A stretch of DNA of 64,000 nt from Pyrenophora tritici-repentis (taxonomy: Eukaryota > Ascomycota > Dothideomycetes > Pleosporales > Pleosporaceae). Position numbers and translations under genes: made by a program. This document shows positions 30,695 through 42,741 of the stretch, piece by piece (the first letter of the stretch is position 1; every line of letters starts with the position of its first letter). The notes under the pieces are model-generated. The model made no database searches, was not told the DNA's origin, and saw nothing but the letters and a program-made list of their open reading frames with translations. The stretch covers positions 1,426,001 to 1,490,000 of the forward strand of contig NC_089396.1 of assembly GCF_003171515.1 (NCBI RefSeq). The letters run 5' to 3'.

Positions 30695-33595
30695 TCAGTC
30701 CAATAAAGCTAAAGCCAATTCGGTTTTAATGCGCTTAGTTGGTTTTTGTTTCGTGTTTGCCAGAATCTCCTTCCGCTTCTTGCCTTCAATGTGGTCCAGG
30801 ATTTGTTTCAAGTTCTGTTCCGTGTCGTCAATAACCCCAACGCTCTCACCTGTTGCAGAGGATGCTTCATTCTCTTGTTCTTCGCCTCGTGGAAGCATGT
30901 CCTTCAAAACTCGGCTCTTCTCTTCAAGGTGAGGAATTTGCTGTGCTAGTTCAGCACGGATCACCTCCCCTTCCTCCGTAATACGATAATCGATAGGAGC
31001 CTCGGCTCGTAGATTTGCACTCAATTCCTCAAGCAGCTTCTCAATACCGTTGAAGTGCTTATCAAGTAGGTCGCTTATGGTGTCATCAAATTCGTGCTGG
31101 AATGTTTTCAGAGCCTGATCGACGAAGTGGTTGCCTGGGCTTAAGAACAGGTCCTCCATCTTCTTCTTTTGGAACTTTACTTTGGACATGACATATCGCT
31201 TTGCCGGTTTCTTTTTCCCATTTTTCACTGGTAGCGGCGGCTTTTCTTCTGGTACCGCTTCGAAGACTTCAGCATAAAGGTCGTCGGTCATGGAGGCGAT
31301 CAGGTTGTGTTCCTGGCCAAATTCCATCGTGGCTCTCTCATACATATGTCTCTCAACCTTGCTGACCTCATCCATCATTGTTAGCAGCTTGGCCTGGAGT
31401 ATGGTACGGAGCGGAGCCCATTTTTTCTTCGCCTTTTCAATCGTGACCATGTTTGCACTGGAGCTGTCCATAGAGCTGATCATCTTGTGGTGGAGCTGAT
31501 CTAAGCTTTCGCGTAAAGCGGGACGCATGTCGTTCATACGTGCTTTGTGCGCATTTGACCATTTGTTGAAGCCGGGTGCTAGTATCCCTGCGAGTTCCCG
31601 TGTCCAGTGACAGCCGTTCTCTAGACCTTTGGCTTTTGAAGCACCCTTAGGAACAAAGCCTCGAGATCTGACAATGCGGTTGAAAGCTCCAGCTTTGAGA
31701 GTCAACCAACCTGTTGCTAGCTTTTCCTCGACCTGTTCCTTGAAGACTGGAACGTCCTTGCTGATCTTGACAATGCTGTTGTTAGAAGCATCTCGAAATG
31801 CTGTTTTCGCTTGCGTTAGCAGCCGTGCCATAAAATCCTTTCGCAGTGAATCAAAGTCATCGACTATCGTTCGGAAGCCACCATCGCGGTCATTGCCTTT
31901 GACTGTCCTCTTTGTCTTTTCAATGAATGCCGTTATCACGGTAGTGATATGAACTTCATAGTCCTTCAAGCTCTGTTGGGCAGGAAGCGAGTACAAGAAG
32001 TTTCGGATCGCAGGTATTCCGGTCATCTCAGGCGATAAAGCCGGCTGGTTTGCAAAGCTTAATTTGGACTTGCGAATCCAATCCATGTACTCTGCAGCAG
32101 AGGTGTGGAATATTTCAGGCATATCTTTGTCCGATCTGCCTCGCAGCTTTGAGTTCAGCTCCGTGGTAATGTGCTCTGCACGCTGCACAACTTTCATCTG
32201 CTTTCGATGTTTCTCAAGGTATGTCCGGTATTGTTCATTCAGCCTGCGTTTCTTGGAGGTCTCTTCGTCGTCATTGTCATCTTCATCCAGACTGATTTCT
32301 CGTTCCTCGATTTCCTGTAGCAGCTTGTTGATGCGATCATATTCGCCTCCCGAGCATTGAGATAATTGGTTCTTCGATAGTGACTATAAAGAATTAGTCA
32401 AAAGCTTAATGACCTAGAAGAGGGCCAAATAATACTGACATCAATCTTCGTCCCGAGGACTTTGACATTCGTTTGACCATGATGTGCGATCGCTGCTCGC
32501 GTGCTATTGATAACTTTATCGTCAGATGCAATGCGAATTGTATCTGCGAGGATCATCTCCACGTCAACAGTATCTTTGATCTGCTTTGCATGTTGTACCC
32601 TTGAAAGGTTGATATCACCCCAGCCTAGGTAAAGATCAGCCCAAACTTGGAAGTTCCACAAGAACAACAAAATTTCGAACATACCTGGCAGATCAATGAT
32701 CTCAATACCCTGGAGTATCTTATGATAGAATCGGACCGAAATGTGGTCTACAAGTGGCCATAGGCACCTTTGACCCTTCACGCTTGTGAGAAAGGGACTA
32801 AGCTTTGCTAACAAATCTTTCTGTGTATCGGCCATCTTTGAAACAATGTTGTGGGGATCGACATGCTCATTAGACAGCGCTTCATCACACTTCAACTGGC
32901 AAAGGCGAACGAAGTCCCCAGACTTGTAGCTTGCCATGGTCCAATTATCAAGAAAGTCTTCATGTGAGCCAAATAGCGTTGTAAATATGTCTTCGGCGGC
33001 GTCATTGAGGCTCCGATCCATTTCGTCCTGGCTGAGAGCCTTCACGCGCGGAATGTCCTCGGTATCGGACTCGTCGTTTCCATTGTGGTAGAAGAAATAG
33101 GATCGTGCATGCTCTGCAAGAAGTCCCTGCCGCTTCTCGTGTGAAAAACTTGATCTCTGCGAAAACTTTGTCGTTCCCAGTGTTGCTCTTCGAGTACTGA
33201 ACGTACTTGGTGATGGAGCTTGTACACGCTGCACCTTCTGCGCCCGTAAGGGAGAGACCATCGCGATCAAATATCGCATTGATAGTCAAGCTCTTGCCTG
33301 CGCCCTGGGCGCCTAAGAGAGCGACCCTGAGAGGTGCGCTTCGTGACACATGGGAGAGGTCTGTGGCTGTACGAAGGAGATACTGAAGCTCTTTATCACT
33401 CGGTGGCGAGCCTTGCAGCAAGCTGATGACTAGTCGTGCAAATTCCTTGAGCAAGTCATCGATCTTAGACTTGTCCAGTGTCCACCAGGGATGATCTGGT
33501 TTCTTCTCCGTCGATGGTTCGTACTTTGGCAGGCTTCGCCGTTGCTGGACGTATGTACGGAAGTCCTCAAAACTAATGACCGGTTCCAATTCCAT
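30695..33595 (-). CDS. Large dynamin-family GTPase, SLIP-GC-like, one frame break
   Basis: The encoded protein has about 928 residues. It starts at ATG 33595 and has two introns (32625-32684 and 32384-32439, the latter with a GTCAGT donor). The GTP-binding motifs are G1 GAQGAGKS at residues 95-102, G3 DLPGWGD after the first intron, and G4 GTKID at the second. The C-terminal half is helical, without a membrane segment. This layout resembles vertebrate nuclear GTPase SLIP-GC and the many related fungal P-loop proteins of unknown role. The exon sum is one base too long, and the extra base lies near 33135 (between KFFTR and KRQGLLAEHA). It may be a pseudogene or a sequence error. Confidence 0.72.
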
Positions 33596-34015
33596 GATGC
33601 TTGAGGTGAATGTGCACCTAGAAGATTCGCTGGCTACCACTTAGCGATATTAATGTAGGCAGATACCTGGTAGCTTGAAAATCGGTAACGGAAGAAGTGA
33701 GTTGGAAAAAGAGAGTTGGAGGAAGTGGTGTGGAAGAAGAGAGTTAGAAGAAGTAATGTAGAAGAAGTGATGTGGAAGAAGTAAGGTAGATGGATGGGGG
33801 GGTTGCTAGGAATGTTACCGAGCTATCCTGTATATAGTCAGCGCCAGTTGGCAAAGGGCATGATAAGATGATTGATTTGCAAGTGAGAGAGCGCCTAAAA
33901 TCTGCTACGTGATCATCTATGGCCGAAGTGAGACCCCGCACCGAGTGAGAACGTATCCCAGTAATAGAAGCTAAACTCCAGAGGATAAAATAGTAAGAGT
34001 TCAAGAAGATGTGGT
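33596..34015. other. Upstream region of the GTPase gene, with a tandem repeat
   Basis: Between about 33690 and 33793 a degenerate unit of about 14 bp (GAAGAAGTGATGTG and variants) repeats seven or so times. Otherwise I see nothing. Confidence 0.5.
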
Positions 34016-34125
34016 ACCCAGGTGTTATAAGATTGAGAGTGTGGAGTAAGCACCTGATAGGCGCAGTCTGGCAACTGCAGTGGGCTTTGCACACTAGTAT
34101 ATCAAGTACTTTATGACACTCAGGT
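34016..34125. mobile_element. MITE of the four-copy family, copy B
   Basis: The left end ACCCAGGTGTTATAAG pairs with the right end, inverted ACCTGAGTGTCATAAAG. Its right arm (CACACTAGTATATCAAG) matches the inverted arm of copy D closely, and its core (CAGTCTGGCAACTGCAGTG) matches those of A and D. Confidence 0.6.
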
Positions 34126-35913
34126 GGTAACAATACTGAATTGGTATGCCGGTGGGCATTTCCCCTGATCTGTTCTCTGACAAGACTACTCGCTGCAGTC
34201 GAGCAGCATCACAATCATATTCCGTCTCAAACTGTTTTGATGTGTTTCGCGGACCATAGCCAGCTACACTCTCTGGTGACGCTGGGTGTGGCTACTTGTT
34301 GCTAATATAAGTTGTCGCTTTATCGGACTACTCCAAAGGTTGTAGGAGTAGAAAGGCGAGGGGTTAGTTGCGCGGTCTAGTCGGAAGGTAAATAGGTTAT
34401 TATCAAAATTATGCTATGAAATAGAAATCCTAGCTTTCTATCAAGTAGCAGGACTAAGTCTCTTAAATAGCGTCCTTGCTCTCCTAAGGTAGACTGGACA
34501 ATATTATCTCCTTCTCTTCCACGTCTTTTCTCTCCTTATTCTGAGCAAAGCGATACACGTCTGGCCAAGACCGACATTGTCGAAGGGTAGCCGAAGGCGG
34601 CCTAAAAGAGTTTGCGGTAGCCTATTATGTTGAGCCCGACTTTATAAATCTAACGACATATATTAATTATTATCTTCGTCGTGTTTACTAGGGAACTCTC
34701 TACTGTACCTAGCCTGAGGCTGAGATAAAGCTAACTCCGAGGTTGCAAAAGCTATGGGCATATGAATACCCAGCTCCGCTGTTGATCGACGACTTGGGGA
34801 ACGGCTAGTGTTCCAAAGAAGACGAAAAACAAGAGGAGACAGGCTTGGACACCTGTGTGACTGTCTAACCTATCGACTGCGGAGAGTTGTATTAGAGCGT
34901 CACACCGGCGGAAGTACTCGATCTATGGGCTCTCAGGCCCCAGTAAGCTCTTTCTCAAAAAAACATCCTATGCTTAAGATGTTTTTGTAGTGTGACTCGT
35001 GCCACACTGCTTCGCATGCAATTCGTGCTAGATTTAGGTCGCTCATGACTGGTTGCACAGACTGTTGGATCAGATTGGAGTTCACGACGTGATAACGTTC
35101 GAGGACATGCGATTTTTTGGCATGGATCATCCCGTTGGTGGTTGACAGAGAATAAGCCTAAGATGCTCTCAGTAAGAACAGCATCTCTGCAAATCTGCAA
35201 CTGCCTCTAGGGTGTACTTTCCTAAGTCTTAGGTAGCGCGCACTGTGCGGGGCTTGATTGGGCAGGTATAGCCTGTCTACTCCTGTTAATCAACCTAGGA
35301 GTTGTATCTTCCTACGTCACTGGATGACCGCCATTGTGGCTCGTTCCTGCTCATGCTGAGCAATCGTTTTCCCTCGCAAATCCCGCACATACAAAAAGTT
35401 GGTTCACGGAGTGCGCATTTGTCATGGATCTAATGAAAAGATAATTCTTCCTTCAGTCAGTCGTTTGACATACATGCTGATATGTTTAACCAAAGCTATG
35501 CATCCTTATCCGCGGTTGCCATTCTGTATGCCCTGTTTCGTTCCAAAGGCAGGCGCGAAGGTGTACGGGGAGTTTATTCTAGAAAGTGTTCTATTCATAC
35601 GCGCGCGGAGACTAGACCGTAGTTAGTCGTTGTGTGGCACTAGGCCACTTGATATAACCCTGCCACACTCACCTCCTACGCTACCTTTCCGCTATGGCCT
35701 GCATGCCTTAAGGTGTGTTCAATTACATAGTGACAGTCTTGTGAGTTTCCTAGGCAGTAGCATTACTGTCACGGTTTGGTGATGGGACGATGCCTATCTG
35801 AGACTAGCGCTGTTTATGGTCACTCACCTACATAAACTTTCCATAGCTTGTACAATACAACCTCAGTCAATCCTCAACTTCTTCCCTATGCGTACGGTTC
35901 ACCCACTCCAACA

Positions 35914-35916
<3 letters not shown>
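34126..35916. other. Long gene-free spacer
   Basis: Nearly 1.8 kb without an open frame, RNA gene or element that I can support. A possible hairpin pairs GTGACAGT near 35730 with ACTGTCAC near 35764. Confidence 0.4.

Positions 35917-35954
<38 letters not shown>
35917..35954. repeat. (AC)19 microsatellite
   Basis: Nineteen AC units without interruption, directly abutting the left end of MITE copy C. Likely to vary in length between strains. Confidence 0.95.
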
Positions 35955-35956
<2 letters not shown>

Positions 35957-36062
35957 GTTTCGTAAAATCATCAACCTACTAGTGTAGATAGGCCACCGTA
36001 AATGCCAGATATGTCTATTGTACGTACTTACATACACTATCAAGTTTTTTATAACATCACAG
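35954..36062. mobile_element. MITE of the four-copy family, copy C
   Basis: The left arm GGGTTTCGTAAAATCATC and the right arm, inverted GTGATGTTATAAAAAAC, pair imperfectly. The interior CTACTAGTGTA and GCCAGATATGTCTATTG match copy D. The microsatellite on its left makes the exact border unclear. Confidence 0.55.
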
Positions 36063-36235
36063 TGCACTAGTTAAGCATTAGTCTAGGCACGACTGCAAAG
36101 TCATTAACACAGCTAGAAGCCTTAAAAAATAGAAACCTGGGTGTAAAGAGAGTGCAAAAAAGCATCGCACCATACAGTGCAGCTAAATGCATCCCAGAGG
36201 TGAAGATAGTTGTGCATGAACTTTGGTCAAACGGC

Positions 36236-36246
36236 AAAAAATAAAA
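36236..36246 (-). terminator. RNA polymerase III terminator of tRNA-Met
   Basis: On the minus strand the tRNA is followed after 8 nt by TTTT and then TTTTTT. Runs of four or more T end Pol III transcripts. Confidence 0.85.
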
Positions 36247-36254
36247 TATCAGAC

Positions 36255-36326
36255 TAGCTGCTCTCGGTTTCGATCCGAGGTCCTCCGGGTTATGAGCCCG
36301 GCGCGCTTCCGCTGCGCCAAGCAGCT
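36255..36326 (-). tRNA. Initiator tRNA-Met (CAT anticodon), intronless
   Basis: This 72-nt cloverleaf starts translation at AUG. On the minus strand the acceptor AGCTGCT pairs with AGCAGCT, with discriminator A at 36255 and no encoded CCA. The D-arm is GCGCAGCGGAAGCGC, the anticodon stem CCGGG/CCCGG encloses CTCATAA, and the T-arm CTCGG/CCGAG encloses ATCGAAA. The initiator marks are all present: A1-U72, three G-C pairs next to the anticodon loop, and A54/A60 in an AUCGAAA loop in place of TTC. The box B equivalent is GGATCGAAACC. It closely resembles the yeast initiator. It stands alone in the gap before the amidase gene. Confidence 0.96.
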
Positions 36327-36614
36327 TTGATTGCTGATTGGATGTTGAAGAAGTTTTGTGTTTCTTACAATATATACTAAGCATTGTAAAGTTGATTATA
36401 AGAATGGTCGCTGGAGAAATATTGGTGTGTGCGAGAACGTCTGCGGGAACGCAGGGACAAAATTTCCTCATTATGACTCGCCAAAAACGAATCAAATGGA
36501 TGTGGATATCTGCAAAGTCTTACCCCCACTACCCACCAAAACACAGAACCTGGGCGCCAACGCTAAGTGCACATGTACCAAAACCAAAATCCAACATGTT
36601 AAACCACAATCTTA

Positions 36615-38845
36615 TTATCGAGAAAATGCTCCTTCGGCATCGTCACCCATGCCCCTAAATGCAATTCTGCCATTACTTCGAAGCACTTCGCAGACTGTCT
36701 CTGCGCTCAATTCGTACCCACTCTTCCGCCACCGCGCATTCAGCCAATCTGCCAGCGCATCAGCGCTGCAGCTGAACCGCCTTGTATCCCATTCATGCAA
36801 AATCAAGTCGATGATGGGCTGATCTGGTAATGGTTCTGGATTCGGGTCTTGCAACGGCACGGAGGAGAGAGCCAGAGGAAGTGCGCGCGGTGGGAAAATG
36901 TTCTCGTACGCGGTCAGAAAATGCAGCAGCATGTGTTCAGTATGTGGACGGGAGGCAAGTGTCAGGCCGAATGGCTGGCCGTTTAGTTTCAGGGCGGAAA
37001 GAGGGCATGCGGCTGTTGGGTAGCCTGCTGCAGCCGCGAGCGTCGATAGAGCTGCGTCACCCGGCGCAATGATGATGTCGAGCTTTTGGGAGGAGAAAAG
37101 GAAGTCGAGGCCTTCGGGGCCCGCAGCGGTCTGGAGATGTTGCCGTGCGGCATTCACTTCTTCACGTTTAGTTGTTGCTTGTAATGCCGCCATGAGGTCG
37201 TTTTGGTCCGGACATGCTAACAGAAGTTAGTAATGTTAAAAGATGAGCAGTCTCGACGGGCTTACTCGGCGGTAGACATAGCTCAGGATGATCTAGGTTG
37301 AAGTTGATGATTTCAGCCAATGAGTGCATCTTTGTTACTCTGAAATCCCGAATAAACTCTGCCAAGCAATCTTTGAATTCAGAGTCTATTTTGAATCAGC
37401 GTGTAATTCTGGGCACTAGGTAACATGTTGGATATACATACATACTACCGGCTCAAAACAGTTCTTGCCATCGATGGTCAAGCTTGATTGATTGGGTAGC
37501 TCTACCGGGTACACGATATCGACGCCCATCTCGATCATACTCTGGACGATCATGTCATATTTCTGTGTCTGAATGATGTCAGCACTCTTGTCGCAACATA
37601 AGCCCTAATCTTGCAAAACTCAAGCCATACTTGCGCGGTCCAATAGCGTTCCAAACAATCGAGTAAGCAAAAACTACACCAACTCACCATAAATCGCTCG
37701 GCATCGCCATTGATCCGCCCGCTTTTACGCCAAGCTTTCCAAATTGTTGGCTCACAGATACCGATGCGAAGCGTGCCAAAGTCTGGCTTGATCTTGAAAG
37801 ACCTGTGTGGGCTCCTCGCATTCTCTTCTCGACTGGTCGGCACCATCATGGCGTCAATCAGCGCTACAAGGTCTTTTGCAGATTTGGCCTATCCGACTCG
37901 GTCAGTGGCTTCGGGTGTGAGCTGACGGAGATGCAGCTTACCATGCCTCCGACAGCATCAAATGTCTTGCTCAAGCTGAATATGCCATCCATGGGCACGA
38001 CTCCGACTGTAGGCTTTAGAGCATAGAGAGCAGCACGGTTTGCAGGCGTAATCAATGATCCGATGGTGTCTGTTCCGATGGCGAGGGTGCTGAAACCGGA
38101 AGCTACCGCAACAGCAGAACCAGTGGAAGATCCTCCGGGTGCTGATAGCTCCCAATGTAGCTTTCTTTTTGCAATATGTCTTGAGACGTACGGTGATTGG
38201 CATTGGCCACCAACTGCTGACCACCCTGGTGGCATTGAGGGATTTTTGAGGCCGCAGAATTCAGTCAAGTTCGATTTACCTATGACAATCATACCTCGTT
38301 TTGTCAGTCGCTCAACAATGGTCGCACTCTTTTTGGGTATGCATCCGACAAAGGCATATGAGCCTGGGAGATGTAAGCTTGTGGAGGCTTGCAGATGCAG
38401 GCCACGTACCAACAGTTGTGTCCATGCCCAACTTCTCATCAGTCATGATGTTGTCTTTCAGTACTATGGGGATTCCGTGTAGTGGGCCTCTTATCTTGCC
38501 TCTTGCGCGTTCCTCATCAAGCTTCCTGGCTATTCTGACCAGCTCATGTTTGGGTGCGACGGAGATCAATGCCCGTAATTGTCTTCCTCGCCTGTTGTGC
38601 ATCTCAATCTCTTTTAGATACAAGCGCACAATCTGCACGCTCGTGATTGCCTGCGCATTCAAAAGTTCGGATAACTCAAATGCGGAGACGGTCAGCGGAT
38701 CAAAGTCTGGACCCCATGTGTCATCGGTGGAAGAAGTGAAGGATGCTTTCCGCGACCCATCGCTTCTATCGGTGGCTGCACGTGGAACAGCGTTTCCAGT
38801 GTTTGGTGCGAGGGCTGTCCTGAGGAACTTGAACACCTTTGGCAT
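36615..38845 (-). CDS. Amidase-signature hydrolase with C-terminal extension
   Basis: A probable amide-bond hydrolase of 633 residues, read from ATG 38845 through six exons. Introns are 38364-38409, 37889-37941, 37563-37687, 37386-37441 and 37217-37265; the exon sum is divisible by three. The Ser-Ser-Lys triad is in place: Lys in IVLKDNI (residue 130) and the serines in APGGSSTGSAVAVASG near 222. Further family marks are KKSATIVERL, GKSNLTEF and TDTIGSLITPANRAALYALKP. After the amidase fold ends (QPFGLTLASR, HFLTAYENIFPP) about 75 extra residues (LILHEWDTRRFSCSADALAD and following) form a small helical, wing-like segment not usual for the family. The substrate is unknown. Confidence 0.85.
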
Positions 38846-40531
38846 TGTTGCTTGGAGTTCGTGATGCTCTAGGCGTTCTCATACGGAGATCCGGGGTGTT
38901 GATGCGGGGTGGAACACTGAACGTGGTTCTGAGTACCTTGGGTAACAAAGACGACTGCCTGTGATATGGGACGACGACGACAGGCAAAACACGGCACTTG
39001 GGCAACGCTAAATTATGAGTGCTTGCCTTGACATCTGGCGGGCCGTTGACGGTTACGGTACCAGTGGCGGAGCGTACCATCCTTCTATCCAGCCTGGGCC
39101 GACCTGGATGCTCGCCCTCAGTAGATCCTGGTCAAAGGCGTTCATGGGCGTGGAGTGACGGGGTTGGTGGTCTTGGTGCGACCAATCGAGGCAATGTGTC
39201 TGCAATATTGTGTGTCTGTGGGCCTTCTTATTCGCGAGACGCGCCATAATAAGAAAGCAGGTGATGCGTGGGCAGGTTAGGAAGCACCTGATGCGTGTCG
39301 AGGTCAAGTCGTACACGACACTTTACCCGGGACACGGGACACGGGACACGGGACACGGGACAGCACGGAGCTGCCGGCGGTTTGACGTCTCGCTTATGGG
39401 TCAGATGGATGCTCACCCTGCTTGAAAACCCGGCTTGCTGGTGTTGGCAACGCATCATCACGCTTGGATCAGACGGACTTGTTTCCATCAAGGTACTTGT
39501 CGGAATCATGAAGTGAGGAAAAGCTCATTTTCCTTCAATGCCACACACTATTGTGACTGCTTTGGAGGAATATCCTTTCGCTTCCTGACCATGGTGTCGT
39601 CATCTTACGCAGCCCGCTTATCGAAGCGTTGCCCTATTTAGCTGCAGAGCAGTGGCACAGCATACTCGTTCACTTCCCTCATGACTTCTGGATGCGAACA
39701 TTTGTACCGTACCGGTAGCATCTAGCAACCAGGATTGTTGAACGCGGCTATAAATCCCTGCCTCGCTTCCTCCTATAGGTGAGAATTTATGGCCCAAGAC
39801 TTGTCGCGCTACATTTTGCGGGGGATCTGCTCTCTACTCACTCGTCTTGATAAGGACTGCGTAAGCTGGGCGGTGTCTGCAAGTCGGGAACGTCGGAAGG
39901 CGCCATGGAACAATGCAAGTATTCAATTCTCAAGAGTCATTGCGAGCGCCACGGCATGCACACGCTTGTCAGTCAGGCGGCACAGCTCGTTTGACACTGC
40001 CGACTGTGGAGATGCAATATACTGCCCCACACTTTGCAATATCGTTGCCACGCTGTATAAATTGTATTCTAGCTTGACACGATCTTCTCAGAGGTCAAAT
40101 GATGCTTAGACCTAGGCTCACCTGCCGTAAACATGGTTTGCAAACGACCATCCTTTACCAATCGCACCGTGGTGGAAAGACTGCCGTAAACGCCTCCCAA
40201 AAGCCGAGGCAGGTCCCGGCCTTGGGAGTCAGTCAAACCAATATAGCCACCGCTACTACAGCTCCTAAGTGATATGATAGGGCTGCACAGATAAAACGGG
40301 TGGGGTGAATCATGTACTAGCGATGGATTGACTGACTTGCTTTGTTTCTGCACAAGCTATCGTCTGTTCTTTGCATTCATCTTTGCAGTTAGAAAAAGAA
40401 GATGCCCTACTATACTGAGCCAGACGTGGTCCCATGGGCTCAAATGCCAATGTCGCGTGGTATCCTGCAGTGAACAACGAGCCATGTCGTGTGGAACATG
40501 CTATTTAGACCCCATTACAGACTGGTTGCTA
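38846..40531. other. Spacer between amidase and VPS17
   Basis: About 1.7 kb. It holds the amidase promoter at the left and a five-copy CGGGACA tandem repeat (39328-39362). Short open frames occur (for example 39789-40109) but show no recognisable motif or codon support. Confidence 0.45.
39328..39362. repeat. Minisatellite (CGGGACA)5
   Basis: Five exact 7-bp units in a row. Confidence 0.95.
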
Positions 40532-42535
40532 CTAGAAAGTCGTAGTAGCCAGTCGGCTTGCTGCATTCTTCGCATCAATACGGTCATCATCTTCTTCGAT
40601 GCCCTTCTGGCTTCCGGATTTGCTCGTTGCGCGTTTTCGTCCACCTGTTGATTCTCCCTCATTCTCGTCAACTTCGGGTAGGGGTGCCACGATACTGCCA
40701 CTCATGCTACGATTGAGACCGTCGCCAGGCCGCCGTGGCACTCCTGACCAAGCGTCGCCTTTCGGACCCTGCGAGCTGGCCATAGAAACACGGCGCTGGG
40801 CTGGATGTGCCTCGCGGCCGAGTCGTGAAAGACCGCCGCTCCCGTCAATAGCTCGAATATCCGGTCGTACGGATTCCAGAGTTGCAAGCGTGCGGCGCTC
40901 TGCCTCGATTTCGCGGACAACGTATTCGCGAATTGCTTGTCGCATGTCCTGCGTAGTCCTGTCGAACCATTTCCGTTGCTCTTGCAGGAGGTTGGCAGTG
41001 ACGCGTTGAGCCTTGGAAGTCAGGTATTGCTCATGACTCCTAGCCTCATCCAAGGCGGCAATAGCTTCATCAACCTTGTCCCGCTTCACGCTAGAACTGG
41101 CTTTCAATCGGTCGGCGGCCGAGAGTTTCGACTTTGTTGCAGATTGCGCTTGCAGCAGTTCGCGGAGGAGAATGTGCCGGTTCGTGAGGGTTTCTTTGGC
41201 AATGAAGGCGTCACTGCTGTGGTATTGCAGAGGGTCACCGAGCGTTGTCGCTTCAGCAGTGCCTTGAGCAGCATGGAAGTCACCAGTGGCCTGGATGACC
41301 TTGCCGAGTTTCTTGTATGCGTGTGAGAGGCCCACGTGTGTCTCCTGAACGTGTAATGCTGCGAACTTGGCACCAAGGTCAGATTCGGCAACACCGAGAT
41401 CTACGTTATGTTAGTCGTGGGTGTCATTTGGCATCATCTAGGCGCGGGGCTTACTTCTCCGGTGCTTGACCACCTTTTCCAGCTTCTGCTCCGCCTCCAT
41501 TGTGCCCAGATAGAAAGCCTTTACGATCGGCCGCGCAGCAGCAAGTTCGGGTGTATCATCCGGTGGCGGCGCAAACTGCTTGATCATCTTTCGGCGCACG
41601 CCAGTAGCAGGTTGTTTCCTCCGTACCACCGGGCTGTACCCAAAGTCACTCTCCACGAAAAAGACCATTTCTTCATCGCGTATGAGCATGTCATTACTGC
41701 AGACAATGTTCAGCCATCGTTGTATTGACGTCTTCAGGCGTGCCTCGTCCTCGTCGGTGCCGGCACCTGCCGACGTCGTCGCCGGGGGTACTGCAGGCAC
41801 AATGGCTTCCGGACACGCAGAGATGAGGTGCTCGCCTAGCTTGACGAATTCAGAGTGTAGCCGTCGCACATCGCGGAACTGCGTAGTTCGGAATTTAGGA
41901 AGGTTGGTCTGGGAGGCGAGATTAGTAAGGGTGCTATCGCAGAGGCCGCCATGTGCAAGTGCAAGTGCCATGGACAGGATTCGAGGTAGTTGTGCAGCCC
42001 GTCAACATTCATGTCAGCAGAGCGCAACATCTACCTTGATCCAGTCTTCAATGTCCACAATCTCGCCCAAGCGTAGCTCAGCTAGATTGATGCTGTCTAG
42101 ACGTACATAAATGTCGAATCGTAGTATTGGATCCTTTTTGCTGTTCCTTTCCAGTCCTGTGACCTTTGCTTGCAGCTTATATTGCTGCTGCTGTTGTCGC
42201 TGCGGCCTGTTCCCGTGATATCGTTGTGGCTGCTGTCCATGGTGCGCTTGTGGTGATCGGGGCGCATCTTGGCCAGACACGTGCGGTTGCTGTTGCTGCT
42301 GCTGTTGATGATCGCCATTCTCGGGCGCCGTACCCGGCCGACTCTGCGCATCTTGATCGCCCATGTAGCCGTATTGCTCGCCGCCATCATGGTACGGGGA
42401 TGCCTGTGGAGGCAGCGGGGACGAGGGGATGTCGCTAGTCGGCGGTTGGCCAAAAGATGTTCGATTGGCTTGCGGCGATGAAGCCCATGGGTCGCGACCG
42501 CCGGGATGGTCCGGATCGTGTGCGCTGTAGTCCAT
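40532..42535 (-). CDS. VPS17: Retromer sorting nexin Vps17 (PX-BAR)
   Basis: A 607-residue subunit of the retromer, which with Vps5 shapes endosomal tubules for return of cargo to the Golgi. It has three exons: 42535-42035, 41908-41455 and 41400-40532. The N-terminus is Pro/Gln-rich with long Gln runs and is disordered. The PX domain follows, with LPKFRTTQFRDVRRLHSEF as the phosphoinositide-binding core. Next come a central IRDEEMVFFVESDFGYSPV segment and a helical BAR-like half (LGAKFAALHVQETHVGLSHA to LLQEQRKWFDRTT). The tail is basic and acidic, low complexity. The motif LIRDEEMVFFVESDFGY is characteristic of Vps17 in filamentous fungi as I know it. It is divergent from MEF2. Confidence 0.88.
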
Positions 42536-42741
42536 GGCGGCGGGGAGGTTTAGTTGAAGCAATGGGACAAGCTGCAACTAGCTGTCGAGTGATGCGATGA
42601 TGTCGCCGAGCGTCCTGCCTTGCCCTTAACTAGCCGAGCTAGGCAAGGCGCCTACCCTTGACATTATCTGCGTCACGTGCCATCTGCTAAAACCTGTGCA
42701 CCATCTTTTACCCAATATCCACGCATCAATCTATCGTTGGT
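42536..42741. promoter_or_regulatory. Shared divergent promoter of VPS17 and MEF2
   Basis: Only 206 bp separate the two start codons, so both promoters must overlap here. I see no strong TATA box. A CACGTG-like CACGTGCCATC lies near 42674. Confidence 0.6.

Noticed and set aside
39789..40109. 106-codon open frame between amidase and VPS17
   Set aside because: Codon use and composition look random, with no motif and no splice signals.
41580..42110. Plus-strand open frame over VPS17
   Set aside because: Shadow frame; the minus-strand PX domain is convincing.
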